Assembly: GCA_023229245.1 (NCBI GenBank)
Contig: JALNZU010000052.1
Location: 1-17,649, forward strand
Source of the DNA: Bacteroidales bacterium
Lineage (GTDB): Bacteria; Bacteroidota; Bacteroidia; Bacteroidales; F082
Reading direction: 5' to 3'
Length of the DNA stretch: 17,649 bases
Position 1 is the first letter of the stretch. Every line of letters starts with the position of its first letter. The position numbers were made by a program, and so were the translations under genes. Positions 1-9,390 of this stretch are shown here, piece after piece. The notes under the pieces were generated by a model, which was not told the DNA's origin, searched no databases, and was given only the letters and a program-made list of their open reading frames with translations.

Positions 1-3000
1 AACTCACATAACCAAATGCAAACCCAACGCCTCCTACAATCAAATCATCTATTAAATATAATTCTCCTGATGGGTCTGTGTAGATAAGCGGGTTATTCAG
101 GCAATAACTATACCTATTAAAACTCTGTGAGAAATCGGGTGCTTGTATGTAATTATCCGGCGAGAGCATACGCGAAACCACGGGATCATACATCCTGCCA
201 TTCATATTTATCAGGTTGAAGGCGTACAAATGCTCGTGGCCGGTAAAGCCACGATCAAACAGCGGCGCGGTTGCTATGCCGGCAAAAGCACGCCAGGTAG
301 CAGGATCTCTTCGGTTGCCCCAGGCATCAAAGCTCAGTTCCTGCAACAGATTGCCGCTTTCGTCAGTAATGGTGTTCCATGAGCCAAGGTGGTCAGTATG
401 TATATAATTGATTTCTTCAGTACCATCAGGCTTAATAATATGGATTGCAAACAAACCAAGCGGGCCTGAAAGATAGGTGTGTATATACTGTTGTCCATTT
501 TTTGTTATATACTCACAAGCACCTGCCCACAGCTTGTTAACACTGTTACTCCCCTGAATATATTGCTGGCTGATACGCTGTCGGTGGTGTCCGTATGTGA
601 TTTGCAGGGACTTATCTCCTTCGATGATGGAAGTAACCTTATCGAAAGCGTTGTAGAGCAGCCTTTGCTCAGCCGGCGGGAAAATGCCGGGCGAGGTGGT
701 GGCAGCGGTAAGGGCATGTGGACCAGCATTGTTCTGTCCATAAACAGCCTCATCAAAAAGCACAGTGCCGTCGGCTTTCTTGTAGGTGATATTACCAAGA
801 CCGATTTCATCATAGGTATGCTTACCTGTTTCCACATTGTTGAGTTTGATCCAGTCAAGGCGGTTGAGGTTGTCATAGCCAAAACTCTCTGTCACACTGC
901 TGCCTAAGGCTCTACTAAGCCATTTCTTACGGCTTTCAAGGTTACCAAAAGAAGTCCAAGTATATTCCATATCCTGTAGCCAAAGCTTGTCGGGTCTGGC
1001 AGTAACAACGGTGTTCAGCCTGTATGTCAGAGGATGATAGGTGTTGTAGGTAGTATAACCATTGCCGGTATGACTTTGCATTAACTGACCCAATGCGTTC
1101 CTGCCCCTAATTTCAAGAAGCAGTTGCTGATTGTTTTGGGCATCGGTATAGCGCTCCAGGTAGCCATTGGAATTGTAATGCTGCCTTGTTTTATAACCGG
1201 ATGGATAGGTTATTTCGAACGTGCGGCCAAAACCATCATAGGTATATTGGGTTGTATAGGTTTGACCCTGAATGTTTTCGGTCTCAGATTGTAGGCGCAG
1301 CATGTCGTCATATGCAAAAGAGGTAGTATGTCCGTTCATGCTTACCGATGCCAAAGTTCCCTTTTTGTTACCACTGTTGTTGTATGTCCATGTGGTGGTA
1401 CCTGTTACATCAGTACGATTTATCATGCGCCCAAGCAAATCGTAACTGTAAGTTTCTGTCTGACCCTTTGGATTGGTATGGCTCAGCGGTTCATCAAAGG
1501 CATTATAAATGGTGCTCATTTGTCCATAATTGGGGTCGTTGAGCAGTGTACGTTGCCTGCGATCATTATATTCGAGTGTTACCAAAGTATTGGGCAGCGA
1601 TGCAACCATTGTTTGATGTAATTTTCCGTCGCTAAAGTAGTGATAATTGACTTCGGTGCCTACAGCATCCACACTTTTACTTAGCCATCCTGCGGCGTTG
1701 AAAAATTGTTTGCTACTTTGGCTCAGGTTTCCGTCACTCACTGTTGTTTGCAGCGATAGGTTGTCATACACATAACTCGTTGTTGTGCCGTCAGGTGCAT
1801 TTATGCTTTGTTTTCGCCCGACTACATCATAGCTGTATTCAGTAAATTCGTTGGCTGAAGCTGTTTTGAAATATGGAGTTGAGACCCTCGCAATACGATT
1901 CTTGCTGTCATATTCTGTATCAGTATAGATCAAAGTACCGTCAAAACCTGTTGAGACCTGGCGCAGCTCAGCGCCTGATTTGTGGTAGAACACTAATTGC
2001 TCGGCCTGGTCCGATGACTTTGTCCACCCATAAAAGGTAGCATTGGCAGGTGCATCAGGATGGTTGTTTACCCACCTGAGTGCCTTGCAACTCATGATTC
2101 CGTCGGGCATTGTAACCCACGATTCAATGCCAAGGGGATGATTAGCGTGTGTACTTTCCAAACCATTGGGATCGGTTTCCTTCAAGAGCCTGCCATACAG
2201 ATCGTCATAAACAAATGTGCTCACATCACCCATTGCGTTGGTTTCGGATGTTGGCAACCTGTGTTTAAACTGTGCTCCATAAGACGTTTGAATGGTTCGG
2301 CTGAAGGGGGTGCTTGGATCATTGGGAGCTGAAAGCGATTGCTTTGTCAGATTTCCATAAGCATCATATTCATAAGCTGTTTCTAGTGCCAAGGTATTTT
2401 GTTGCTCTCCTTTGGGGCAATCGCGTACGGTTTTTAATAGTGGAAAAGAAGGATGTCCATTGCTGTAATATTGATATTCAAATCTATGTATCAAATTGGG
2501 CTGTGTATGATATCTCACACTTGTCTGAACAAATTCAGGTCTGAATAACCAGTTGTTATCATCGTTTAAATAGCCTGTTTCGATAGTCTTCTCATGTGTG
2601 AAGGCTGCTGCAGGATCGGTTATTGCTCTGTATAACGAATCGCTCAATTCAGTGAGTAGGATCAAATTGCCATAATCGTCATATTGCATAGTCTTTTTTG
2701 TTGATAACTGGTGAGACTGGCTTGAGTATTCGTATGACCGGGCAATACTCATTTTAATAAACGGGAAACACACTTTTTGGTTAAAAGCATTCGCTTTATG
2801 GTCTATCAGATTGGAAGTCTCGGCAAGTATGAAGCCGTTTGAGCTGTTGCCGAAGGTTGTTTTGGTATAAACGTTATATGGGTAAAAATATTCAAAGTTT
2901 GGTTGATAAATGAAATTCACTTCTTCGGTAGTAGTATTTTGAATCAGATTATTCATGGTTCTTTTTGTAAAACCCAAAAAACCTTTGCCCTGCATGTGCA

Positions 3001-5002
3001 CCTTGGCTCCTGTGTAAAAATACCTCTCAGTTATTGATGGATTCTCCGTCTGAATTTTTTCTCTTCTCACAGCACTCACCACATATATGGCCGGCTGTAT
3101 ATCTCTTAGGGGGTATAAGGCAGTATTGTCTTTTGAATAAACCAAAGGATTTGTTAAAGGCATGTATTCTGGGCTGCTTTTTGACCCCAGCCCATTGGTG
3201 AAACCTAATACACGGTTAAACGTGTTGGATGGGTCATGAAGGTAAACCCAATCATTGTATACTCCTCGTGATATATAAAAATCAGCATATCCATCTCCAT
3301 TAAAGTCCATTACGTGTGAAACTGATTCTCTTCGAAATTGGTTATAACATGGGTAGGTTACGAAACCACCTTCAAAATCGAAAGTACCAGTCATTGTGTT
3401 TCCGAACTCTTTGCCATTAGAGTAATACAATGAGTAAGAAGCGGTTTTAGATAAGTTATTTTCCTTTCTCAGTATCAAGATGTCTGTTGTTGAATTATTG
3501 TCAAAATCAGCTAATATGAGCTTGTTTACATACGCATCCGATGTATTGTACAGATCGAAATGCCCAATATCAGGTGCAGCCATGCTTATAAATCCTGTCC
3601 CTGTAAATAAACCAATCTCCCACACAGGATTAGGGTCAGTATAATTGTAGGTGAGTATATCAGTAATCCCATCCCCATTGAAGTCTCCTGTATAAACCTG
3701 ATGCCAGGTAGTTGGATAGCCGTTGGAGGGTGTTCCATACAGGTATTCTGCTACACCGTTTTGGAGATTGATGCGGTAAATGAAACAGTTGCTCGTGTGC
3801 TGACTCCCTCCATATCGTGCCGTTCGCATCAAGTCGCTTCTGCCATCCCCGTCAAAATCGCCAATAATTACCTGTGCTTTGTCATAATGTGTATTCCCAA
3901 AGTCAATATAATCACTTAAAACAGTTGTGAACGTATGCGTGACATCATTAAAACTATACACGAAAACATTGTTCGTATTAATAGCACTTTCACGATTCAC
4001 AAGCATCAATTCTGCCTTGCCATTTCCATCAAAGTCACCAACCTGAAAGTCAGGATAATTTTTAGACCGTATGCCTCCTGAGGGCAATATATAAATATCA
4101 AAGCCATTTCCATTCGAAATCCCCACCCTATCAACAATGGTATATTCCTTATTCTCATGATTAAACCTTACATAGGCAAAATCATCCAACCCATCACCGT
4201 TGAAATCTGCAGTTATTAAGTGACTAAAGAAGTTTGATAGGCGGGTGGGGTCCATCATAACCGGGGCTGAGAACCCATTGGAATGGGTTCTTAGGCGATA
4301 ATTCCATGAAATAGGTTCTTTGGCACAGTTTCCTCCATGCTGATACCATTGATATTTTACAGCAATCTTGTCTGTTAAACCATCTCCATTTATATCGAGG
4401 AAAAAGTTGTCCGTGAGGATACCAAATTGAAAACCATCATTATGTTCTATAACCTCAAAGCCATTTTCCTCAAAGCTACCCCACTCCATCACCGTAGGGT
4501 TGTAGAAATTTGTTGTCCCACTACCTTCATACAACCAAACATGTTCCAGACGCGGATGGAAGTTCATTTTGTAATCCAGCTTATAGTGATAAAGACTCTG
4601 TTGGTTGATGCGCTTGATATGAATTTGATCAAGCAGGTATTTTGTTTCAATGTAGCTGCCCATTAGGTATTGTTTCACTTGGTCTGGTCTTCCATCAACG
4701 TAATCAAAAATAATCTCGTAAATATGCTCCTGATTTGTTTTCTGGTTGGCTCCGTATCGAATTTTCTTGATGATGCCCATTCCTCCGACCTCTTCATAGG
4801 TGAACTGAATAATATTGCCCATCCTATCTTCAATTTTATCCAGCAACCAATTGAGTGCTTCCGTTTTGTCTGTAGCCTCAATTTTGCTATGTGCCTCACT
4901 TCCATAATATAGGATTTGTCCACTCTTTGTATATACTTTAAAGTACTGAGGCCCATTGTTGACATAGCCTACAGCCACGATTTTGGAGAAGCTTTCCACC
5001 GG
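1..5002 (-). CDS. Large SpvB/Rhs-repeat protein, 3' part, runs off the left edge
   Basis: This is the main body of a TcB/SpvB-type Rhs toxin scaffold, a family that forms a hollow YD-repeat shell around a C-terminal toxin. The frame is open from 5002 to the window edge; the codon just upstream (5003-5005) is TAA. Reading leftwards it begins ESFSKIVAVGY and FKVYTKSG, as in the SpvB domain. Seven FG-GAP/VCBS-like motifs follow between about 4400 and 3300 (for example DINGDGLTDK, DFDGDGRSD, DFNGDGYAD), then a TcdB-middle-like stretch near 3100-2950. YD repeats run from about 2700 to 450 (YDAYGNL, YDVVGRK, YDLLGRM), then the core with HTDHLGSW, DAWGNRRDP, GFTGHEHLYAF and DPSGE. The tip starts near 75 and is cut off. 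The natural N-terminus is the separate piece at 8185-8820, so this gene is disrupted. In-frame restarts would be GTG at 4999 or ATG at 4822; neither gives a signal peptide. Confidence 0.85.
103..250 (-). repeat. Rhs-core segment shared with the two orphan cassettes (copy A)
   Basis: About 148 bp of the large Rhs gene, encoding GFTGHEHLYAF through the MLSPDNYIQAPDFSQSFNRY region, is nearly identical at the nucleotide level to 15237-15386 and 17038-17216. Similarity stops sharply at the GGC codon of GFTGHEH: upstream the large gene has the normal DAWGNRRDP...FDRG sequence, while the cassettes have unrelated sequence. On the tip side it weakens near the DPSGE/DPDGE motif. Near identity inside and unrelated flanks outside suggest recent duplication or gene conversion. 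Confidence 0.85.
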
Positions 5003-5005
5003 TTA

Positions 5006-5159
5006 CATATATGAAACGTTTGGCATTTCGAGGTAATTTCCTGTCAAGTTACAAGTAATGTTGATACGGCTGAAATGCTCGATGTATCACTGATTGTCAA
5101 ATATTTTATATACGATGTTGCCTGCTGGCCATATTAACCTATGTACTTAAAAACGATTG
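5006..5159. other. Non-coding tail of the insertion
   Basis: This is 154 bp between the end of the outer-membrane protein gene and the point where the Rhs frame resumes. In the Rhs frame it contains stops, including TAA at 5003-5005 and a TGA near 5087. The other minus-strand frames are also broken. I see no strong terminator hairpin and no recognisable RNA. It may be the residual end of an older mobile element. Confidence 0.4.
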
Positions 5160-5744
5160 TTAAAAATGGTATATACATCCTATTTTAATAATGAACTGAT
5201 TAATTGTTTTTTTATCACTACCTATATAATTATCGGTTATCACTAAATTTGGCGAATATTCTAATTTTGAGAACATTGTGCTGTAACCAAATCCAGCTAA
5301 TAAATCAATATGTTTAGATATATTTAAGGTAGAGTATAACTCCTGAGAAATATATAATCCTCCTGTTTTTTGTTCTTTATCCTGAAATTCATTTAATTCA
5401 CTACTAATAAATGAATACCCTATGCGCAATTGAGGTAGTAGCTTTATCTTTTCAGATATGTTTAATTCATAAACAGATGAACTGAAAAATGATAAAATTT
5501 TTCTGTCAAATGTCAGATATGTATTAGATGGAAACAAGTCAACTAGTAAATATGATGAACCTATACCCAGTAAAAATTTGTCACTAACGCTTTTACTAAA
5601 AAATAAATCTATATCATAGTTAAGTGATGTCCAGTCGGTTGATTTATTGAGAGGTATTCCAATATTTAAATTTGCCCTAAAATCTTGGGCATTACTAATA
5701 AATATTGCACAAACAAAAAAAACAATACTTAATATTCGCTTCAT
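5160..5744 (-). CDS. Small outer-membrane beta-barrel protein (putative)
   Basis: This 194-residue protein has a Sec signal peptide (MKRILSIVFFVCAIFISNA, cleavage before QDF). The remainder is rich in alternating polar/hydrophobic stretches and aromatic residues typical of an eight-stranded-type outer-membrane barrel. It ends IGCIYHF, with the terminal Phe common in outer-membrane proteins. No specific family is recognised. It starts 6 bp after the protease gene stop, so the two are probably co-transcribed and arrived together in the insertion. A role in anchoring or assisting the protease is possible but not shown. The base composition is clearly more AT-rich than the flanking Rhs sequence. 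It could be a porin-family domain protein of unknown ligand. Confidence 0.75.
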   Translation of the reverse strand: MKRILSIVFFVCAIFISNAQDFRANLNIGIPLNKSTDWTSLNYDIDLFFSKSVSDKFLLGIGSSYLLVDLFPSNTYLTFDRKILSFFSSSVYELNISEKIKLLPQLRIGYSFISSELNEFQDKEQKTGGLYISQELYSTLNISKHIDLLAGFGYSTMFSKLEYSPNLVITDNYIGSDKKTINQFIIKIGCIYHF

Positions 5745-5750
5745 AATACT

Positions 5751-8180
5751 TTATTGTAAAATTATTTTTTCGGTGTAACTTTTATCGTTATGATGTATTC
5801 TTATCAGATATATACCCGGAGTTTGAGTAAATACGATATTCTGTTGTTTGGATACAATTGCAGAGCTATATTTCAAACTACCATCTGATGAGTAGATTTC
5901 AACCTTTGCGTTATTACTTAATTCCCCTTGAATATTAATTGTAAAATTTCCTTTATTTGGATTTGGATATATCAAAATCTGTTCAATATTTTCAATTTTA
6001 TCAATTTGCGATATAGAAGTATTCTTTTTTTCTTTAATTCCATCTTCATTAATTATGCCAATCTTGTCAGATTTTAACGTAATAATGTTCGTGGGATTTG
6101 GTAAACAAGTAATATCTTCACTTGTAGAGGTTCTAGTTGCATGGAAACTAGAACCCGCTTTTGCATGAAATCCTGGAGTCAAAGTTATTGATTTTGTTGC
6201 CAATAATTCTTTAGATTCGCCAGAATTAACGACACCATTGAACGAAATGTTTTCAGGTGGAAAGTAAAGATATTCTCTACTCCATAAATTTGCTGGACTA
6301 TGAGGAACCCATGTATTAACAGTCTGTCCTATTGAATTCGTTCTAACGTAATAAAAAAATGTGAGAATATCAATATTACTTCCATTATTTGCGATGTTTA
6401 CATAGTATTCACCAGTATTTGGATTTGCCCCGGACAGACCATCTCCGATGTAAATAGAATTTTGAGGTATTGTTGCCTCAAGTTTATACACATCACACAA
6501 ATATATACCAGAAGCAATTCCGCAGCCCGGACTCCCGACAAAACTCATTTTAAAATTCTCGCGAAATATTGTATGTGTTAAATATCCTTTGTTTAGAATA
6601 AAACTATTGGTTCTTGTTTCTACAGCTGCTTTACACGCTGCATAAATATTTAGTTTTCCATGACCATAAGTATCATCACGTCCAGGAGCGCCTAAATCAG
6701 TAGCAGTTGAAAACAGTATATTTTCAACCTGAGTTCTCGTTAAATTTGGGTTTATTGATAATATTAAAGCAGCAGCACCACTAACCATTGGACAAGCAGC
6801 TGATGTGCCTCCAAAATGGTCTGTATAATTACCATCTTCGTATCCATTGGCTCCTTCTCTATCAATTGACCTTATATCAGTCACTCCGTTGTTTTCATAA
6901 ATTGAACCACCATATGCAACAAGGTCAAGGTCTGAGCCAATATTAGTATAACGAGTGTTCTTATTACCATTAAGTCCTTTTGCTGGAGTGTCTTCTTTAT
7001 CAATAGCTCCCACAGCAATTGCAACTTTAGCATAATCACTTACTTCATCCAACCCGTTATTTCCCGATGAAAAAACAACAATTGAACCTAAGCCTGGTAT
7101 ATTATTCTCAAAGTCACCACCTCGACCAAAAGTTTGGGCATTATTAATAGCTTCTATAAACAGTTCATTACCGCCAGCTCCGTAAGATGGACCCCAAGAA
7201 TTTGAAAGAACATCAGCATTGCCTCCATCTGGTTCCCATGCCCAGTTCATAGCATCAAACCATTCATCTTCATCTTGAAAATCAAAGCCTAAATTGACAG
7301 GAACTATTAAAACATTTGGTGCAATCCCTCTAATATTATTTGAGTGTGAAGCTGCAATAATTCCCGCACAAGCTTGTCCATGCTTACCAGTTGTACTTGG
7401 ACGACCATTTGCAGGCACACCAGGCACACTATAACCATTTATAACTCTACTATTTCCATTTCCATCTCTTAAATCAGTATGATTCTCAACACCATCATCA
7501 AGCACTGCTACTCTTATATTTTTACAACCAGTTGTAATCGCCCATGCTTGTATGGCATTAATGTCATTATCAAAAGCACCACAATAATGATATGTGTTGT
7601 GAATATAATATTGTTTGTCTCTCGGTTCTAAATGCAATTCAAATTTTCGTATAAAATTAGGACGACACCATTCAACTAGTCCAGATTCATATATTTCATT
7701 TGCAGCATTAAAAACATTATTAATATCTGAAACTTCAAGCTTTACAACATGATACTTTGTTTCCTTTAGGGTTACATCGTGCTTAATTAAAATCTTTTCA
7801 ATATCATTCAAAGTATTTCCAACTTTAAACTTTAAGATAATGTAATTAGTTGGATACAACGTGTCACCAGATTCTGCAATATATGCACTCTTTTTTGCTT
7901 TTATATGTTTTTCATTAAATGAAAGTATATCAGTATCTAAGTTTCTCATTCTCACTATTATATAGGTGCCGAGTTTTTGACTTGACTTTTCTGTAATATT
8001 TTCGATATTACTATTTTTCAATAAAGACAATTTTTTATTTTTCTTTTCATAAATCACCATTGATGTTTTATCTTCTTTTAGCTTTACTTTTTTCCCATTG
8101 CTCCAATAATAGTTTTCTTGAGAAAACAATGAAGTAAATATCAATACTAAAAATGCAAACGTAATAAGTGTTTTTTTCAT
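5751..8180 (-). CDS. Subtilisin-like S8 serine peptidase with T9SS C-terminal sorting domain
   Basis: This 809-residue secreted protease has a signal peptide at residues 1-20 and a probable propeptide at about 25-180. The S8 catalytic domain spans about 200-520 and carries the full triad: Asp228 (VAVLDDG), His267 (GKHGQACAG) and Ser460 (GGTSAACP), with Asn374 (SSGNNG) as the oxyanion residue. A linker with the Bacteroidetes SITLTPGFHAKAGS-type motif lies at about 650-685. The C-terminus (about 736-809, starting IYPNPNKGNF and ending EKIILQ) is a typical type A T9SS sorting domain, so the enzyme is expected to be exported across the outer membrane and released or anchored there. It starts 4 bp after the premature stop of the SpvB fragment and is followed 6 bp later by the outer-membrane protein gene. 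The catalytic residues are intact, so the enzyme is probably active. Its substrate cannot be read from the sequence. Confidence 0.93.
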   Translation of the reverse strand: MKKTLITFAFLVLIFTSLFSQENYYWSNGKKVKLKEDKTSMVIYEKKNKKLSLLKNSNIENITEKSSQKLGTYIIVRMRNLDTDILSFNEKHIKAKKSAYIAESGDTLYPTNYIILKFKVGNTLNDIEKILIKHDVTLKETKYHVVKLEVSDINNVFNAANEIYESGLVEWCRPNFIRKFELHLEPRDKQYYIHNTYHYCGAFDNDINAIQAWAITTGCKNIRVAVLDDGVENHTDLRDGNGNSRVINGYSVPGVPANGRPSTTGKHGQACAGIIAASHSNNIRGIAPNVLIVPVNLGFDFQDEDEWFDAMNWAWEPDGGNADVLSNSWGPSYGAGGNELFIEAINNAQTFGRGGDFENNIPGLGSIVVFSSGNNGLDEVSDYAKVAIAVGAIDKEDTPAKGLNGNKNTRYTNIGSDLDLVAYGGSIYENNGVTDIRSIDREGANGYEDGNYTDHFGGTSAACPMVSGAAALILSINPNLTRTQVENILFSTATDLGAPGRDDTYGHGKLNIYAACKAAVETRTNSFILNKGYLTHTIFRENFKMSFVGSPGCGIASGIYLCDVYKLEATIPQNSIYIGDGLSGANPNTGEYYVNIANNGSNIDILTFFYYVRTNSIGQTVNTWVPHSPANLWSREYLYFPPENISFNGVVNSGESKELLATKSITLTPGFHAKAGSSFHATRTSTSEDITCLPNPTNIITLKSDKIGIINEDGIKEKKNTSISQIDKIENIEQILIYPNPNKGNFTINIQGELSNNAKVEIYSSDGSLKYSSAIVSKQQNIVFTQTPGIYLIRIHHNDKSYTEKIILQ

Positions 8181-8184
8181 ATTC

Positions 8185-8820
8185 TTAATTTTTATATTTC
8201 AACGTATGTTTGTTCTTCAGGCTTGCAGGCAGTTCCTTGCAAAAAACATTATTACTATTGACGGCTATCAGACGCTGCCCGTCAAGAGTGTAATTATCAG
8301 TTGTGTTGAATCGAATCCCTTCCACTTGCCCATCATGATAAATGGTTTTGCCTGTCCGGCTGATGGCCGAGAGCCCACTCAGACTCCAACCCAAACCCAA
8401 CAAACCATTTCCACCCTGACTATTGTATGACAAGGCCAACTGAGGTGTCATGCCTGCCACTCCATTGGGCAAAGAAATTGGTATATTGTAAACAGCACCA
8501 CCCGTAGCACTTACCATCAAATCTCCGGGCAAGGTGCCGGGCATTCCACTAAAATCATTTTCAGGATGTCCCCCTGTGATCCCTTCTTCGGGTGGGAAAA
8601 AGAGTAGCTCGTTGATACTGGCACTGAAATAGTCAGTGCTGGTAAGCGGCTGATACCTGAAGCCAGGTGCTAGGCGCACATATTCAGTGGCTGCGTAATT
8701 GTGCTGCCCGCCATAGATGGGTTGGTCGAGGGTGATATTAGTACCGTTGTGCTGAGCTGCCAGGCTGCTACCAAAGAGCATTGCCAAGGCTATGAACAGT
8801 TGGTGGTGAAGCGTTTTCAT
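8185..8820 (-). CDS. SpvB/Rhs protein N-terminal fragment, truncated by the insertion
   Basis: This 211-residue product is the 5' end of the large Rhs gene whose continuation is at 1-5002. It has a signal peptide (about 1-22, ...GSSLAAQ) and a LAPGF motif near 50-54 of the kind found in Bacteroidetes secreted proteins. The SpvB N-terminal domain runs from about residue 97, with VSATGGAVYNIPISLP, PQLALSYNS, GLGWSLSGLS, ISRTG and DGQRLIAV. Native sequence ends near residue 189. The last ~20 residues (from NNVFCKEL) are encoded by inserted DNA and end at TAA, 4 bp before the protease start codon. An intact homologue would run for well over a thousand further residues, so this piece cannot form the YD shell by itself. 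It lies 69 bp downstream of the small T9SS gene and was probably the last gene of that operon. Confidence 0.88.
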   Translation of the reverse strand: MKTLHHQLFIALAMLFGSSLAAQHNGTNITLDQPIYGGQHNYAATEYVRLAPGFRYQPLTSTDYFSASINELLFFPPEEGITGGHPENDFSGMPGTLPGDLMVSATGGAVYNIPISLPNGVAGMTPQLALSYNSQGGNGLLGLGWSLSGLSAISRTGKTIYHDGQVEGIRFNTTDNYTLDGQRLIAVNSNNVFCKELPASLKNKHTLKYKN

Positions 8821-8889
8821 GGTGTTTTGTTTTGATACATCATCTATTTGTTTTTTTTACCTTCAAGTGAGCTGGGGTAATGGCAGTTT

Positions 8890-9342
8890 CTACTGCTTGA
8901 TCACCTTGAACACCTGCATTTTGCCATCGTAGTTTAGGCGCAGCAGATAGGTTCCTGATTGCAGTTGCCGCATATCAAGGGCTGTTTTGGTCGTGTTACT
9001 TTCGCTCTGTATCTGCACCTTGCCCTGGCTGTCGTATAGCATATAGCGCAGGATGTCGCTGATGGCTGCCCCACTGTACGTGATGGTAAGGCCATCGGTC
9101 GCAGGGTTGGGAAACACGCGGAAGTCCGCTTCGCTTTCGGCTACCGATTGCTCAAGGGGCAGGTTAGGTAGTTCCCACGACAGAAACAAGCTGTCGCTGG
9201 CCTTGAGCTCCCTGGAAGTGATATGACGCAAAATGCGGTTGCCGCTTGCATCATATTCAAAATGTACAGTGGTTTGCTGGCTGTGACCCGCTAACGAGGC
9301 TCCACACAGCATTATGAGCAGGAAAAATCCATAATTTTTCAT
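8890..9342 (-). CDS. Small secreted protein with T9SS type A sorting domain
   Basis: This 150-residue protein has a signal peptide (about 1-21, MKNYGFFLLIMLCGASLAG). A short mature region contains FEYDASGNRILRH, which matches a single Rhs YD repeat. A T9SS sorting domain follows (about 75-150: VFPNPATDGL, then LQSGTYLLRL, ending FKVIKQ). Apart from the YD-like motif and the sorting domain there is almost no other domain, so it may act as a secreted adaptor or anchor rather than an enzyme. It sits 69 bp upstream of the SpvB/Rhs gene and 48 bp downstream of the fibre gene on the same strand. This position directly before the toxin scaffold, plus the YD motif, suggests partnership with it; that is inference. 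Confidence 0.85.
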   Translation of the reverse strand: MKNYGFFLLIMLCGASLAGHSQQTTVHFEYDASGNRILRHITSRELKASDSLFLSWELPNLPLEQSVAESEADFRVFPNPATDGLTITYSGAAISDILRYMLYDSQGKVQIQSESNTTKTALDMRQLQSGTYLLRLNYDGKMQVFKVIKQ

Positions 9343-9390
9343 AAAGCTTTATTGTTTTTGTGTTATGTTAGACGATTTTGTCACGCTATC

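Larger units (their letters stand above)
5003..8250. mobile_element. ~3.2-kb AT-rich insertion splitting the SpvB/Rhs gene
   Basis: The SpvB reading frame is recognisable up to DGQRLIAVNS (about 8254) and again from ESFSKIVAVGY (from about 5002). In related SpvB proteins these motifs are separated by only about a dozen residues. Here 3.2 kb intervenes, holding a protease gene, an outer-membrane protein gene and about 150 bp without a convincing gene. It is visibly more AT-rich than the Rhs DNA on either side. I see no transposase or integrase and no clear target-site duplication. A weak imperfect inverted repeat (10 of 12 bases) lies at 5119-5130 and 8220-8231 and may be chance. The boundaries are estimates, good to about 10 bp. 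A small deletion of native codons at the junction is likely. Confidence 0.7.

Noticed and set aside
143..4912. Short plus-strand ORFs and small minus-strand ORFs (505-882, 4675-4965) across the large Rhs region
   Set aside because: They lie antisense or out of frame to one continuous minus-strand frame whose translation shows FG-GAP, YD and Rhs-core motifs throughout.
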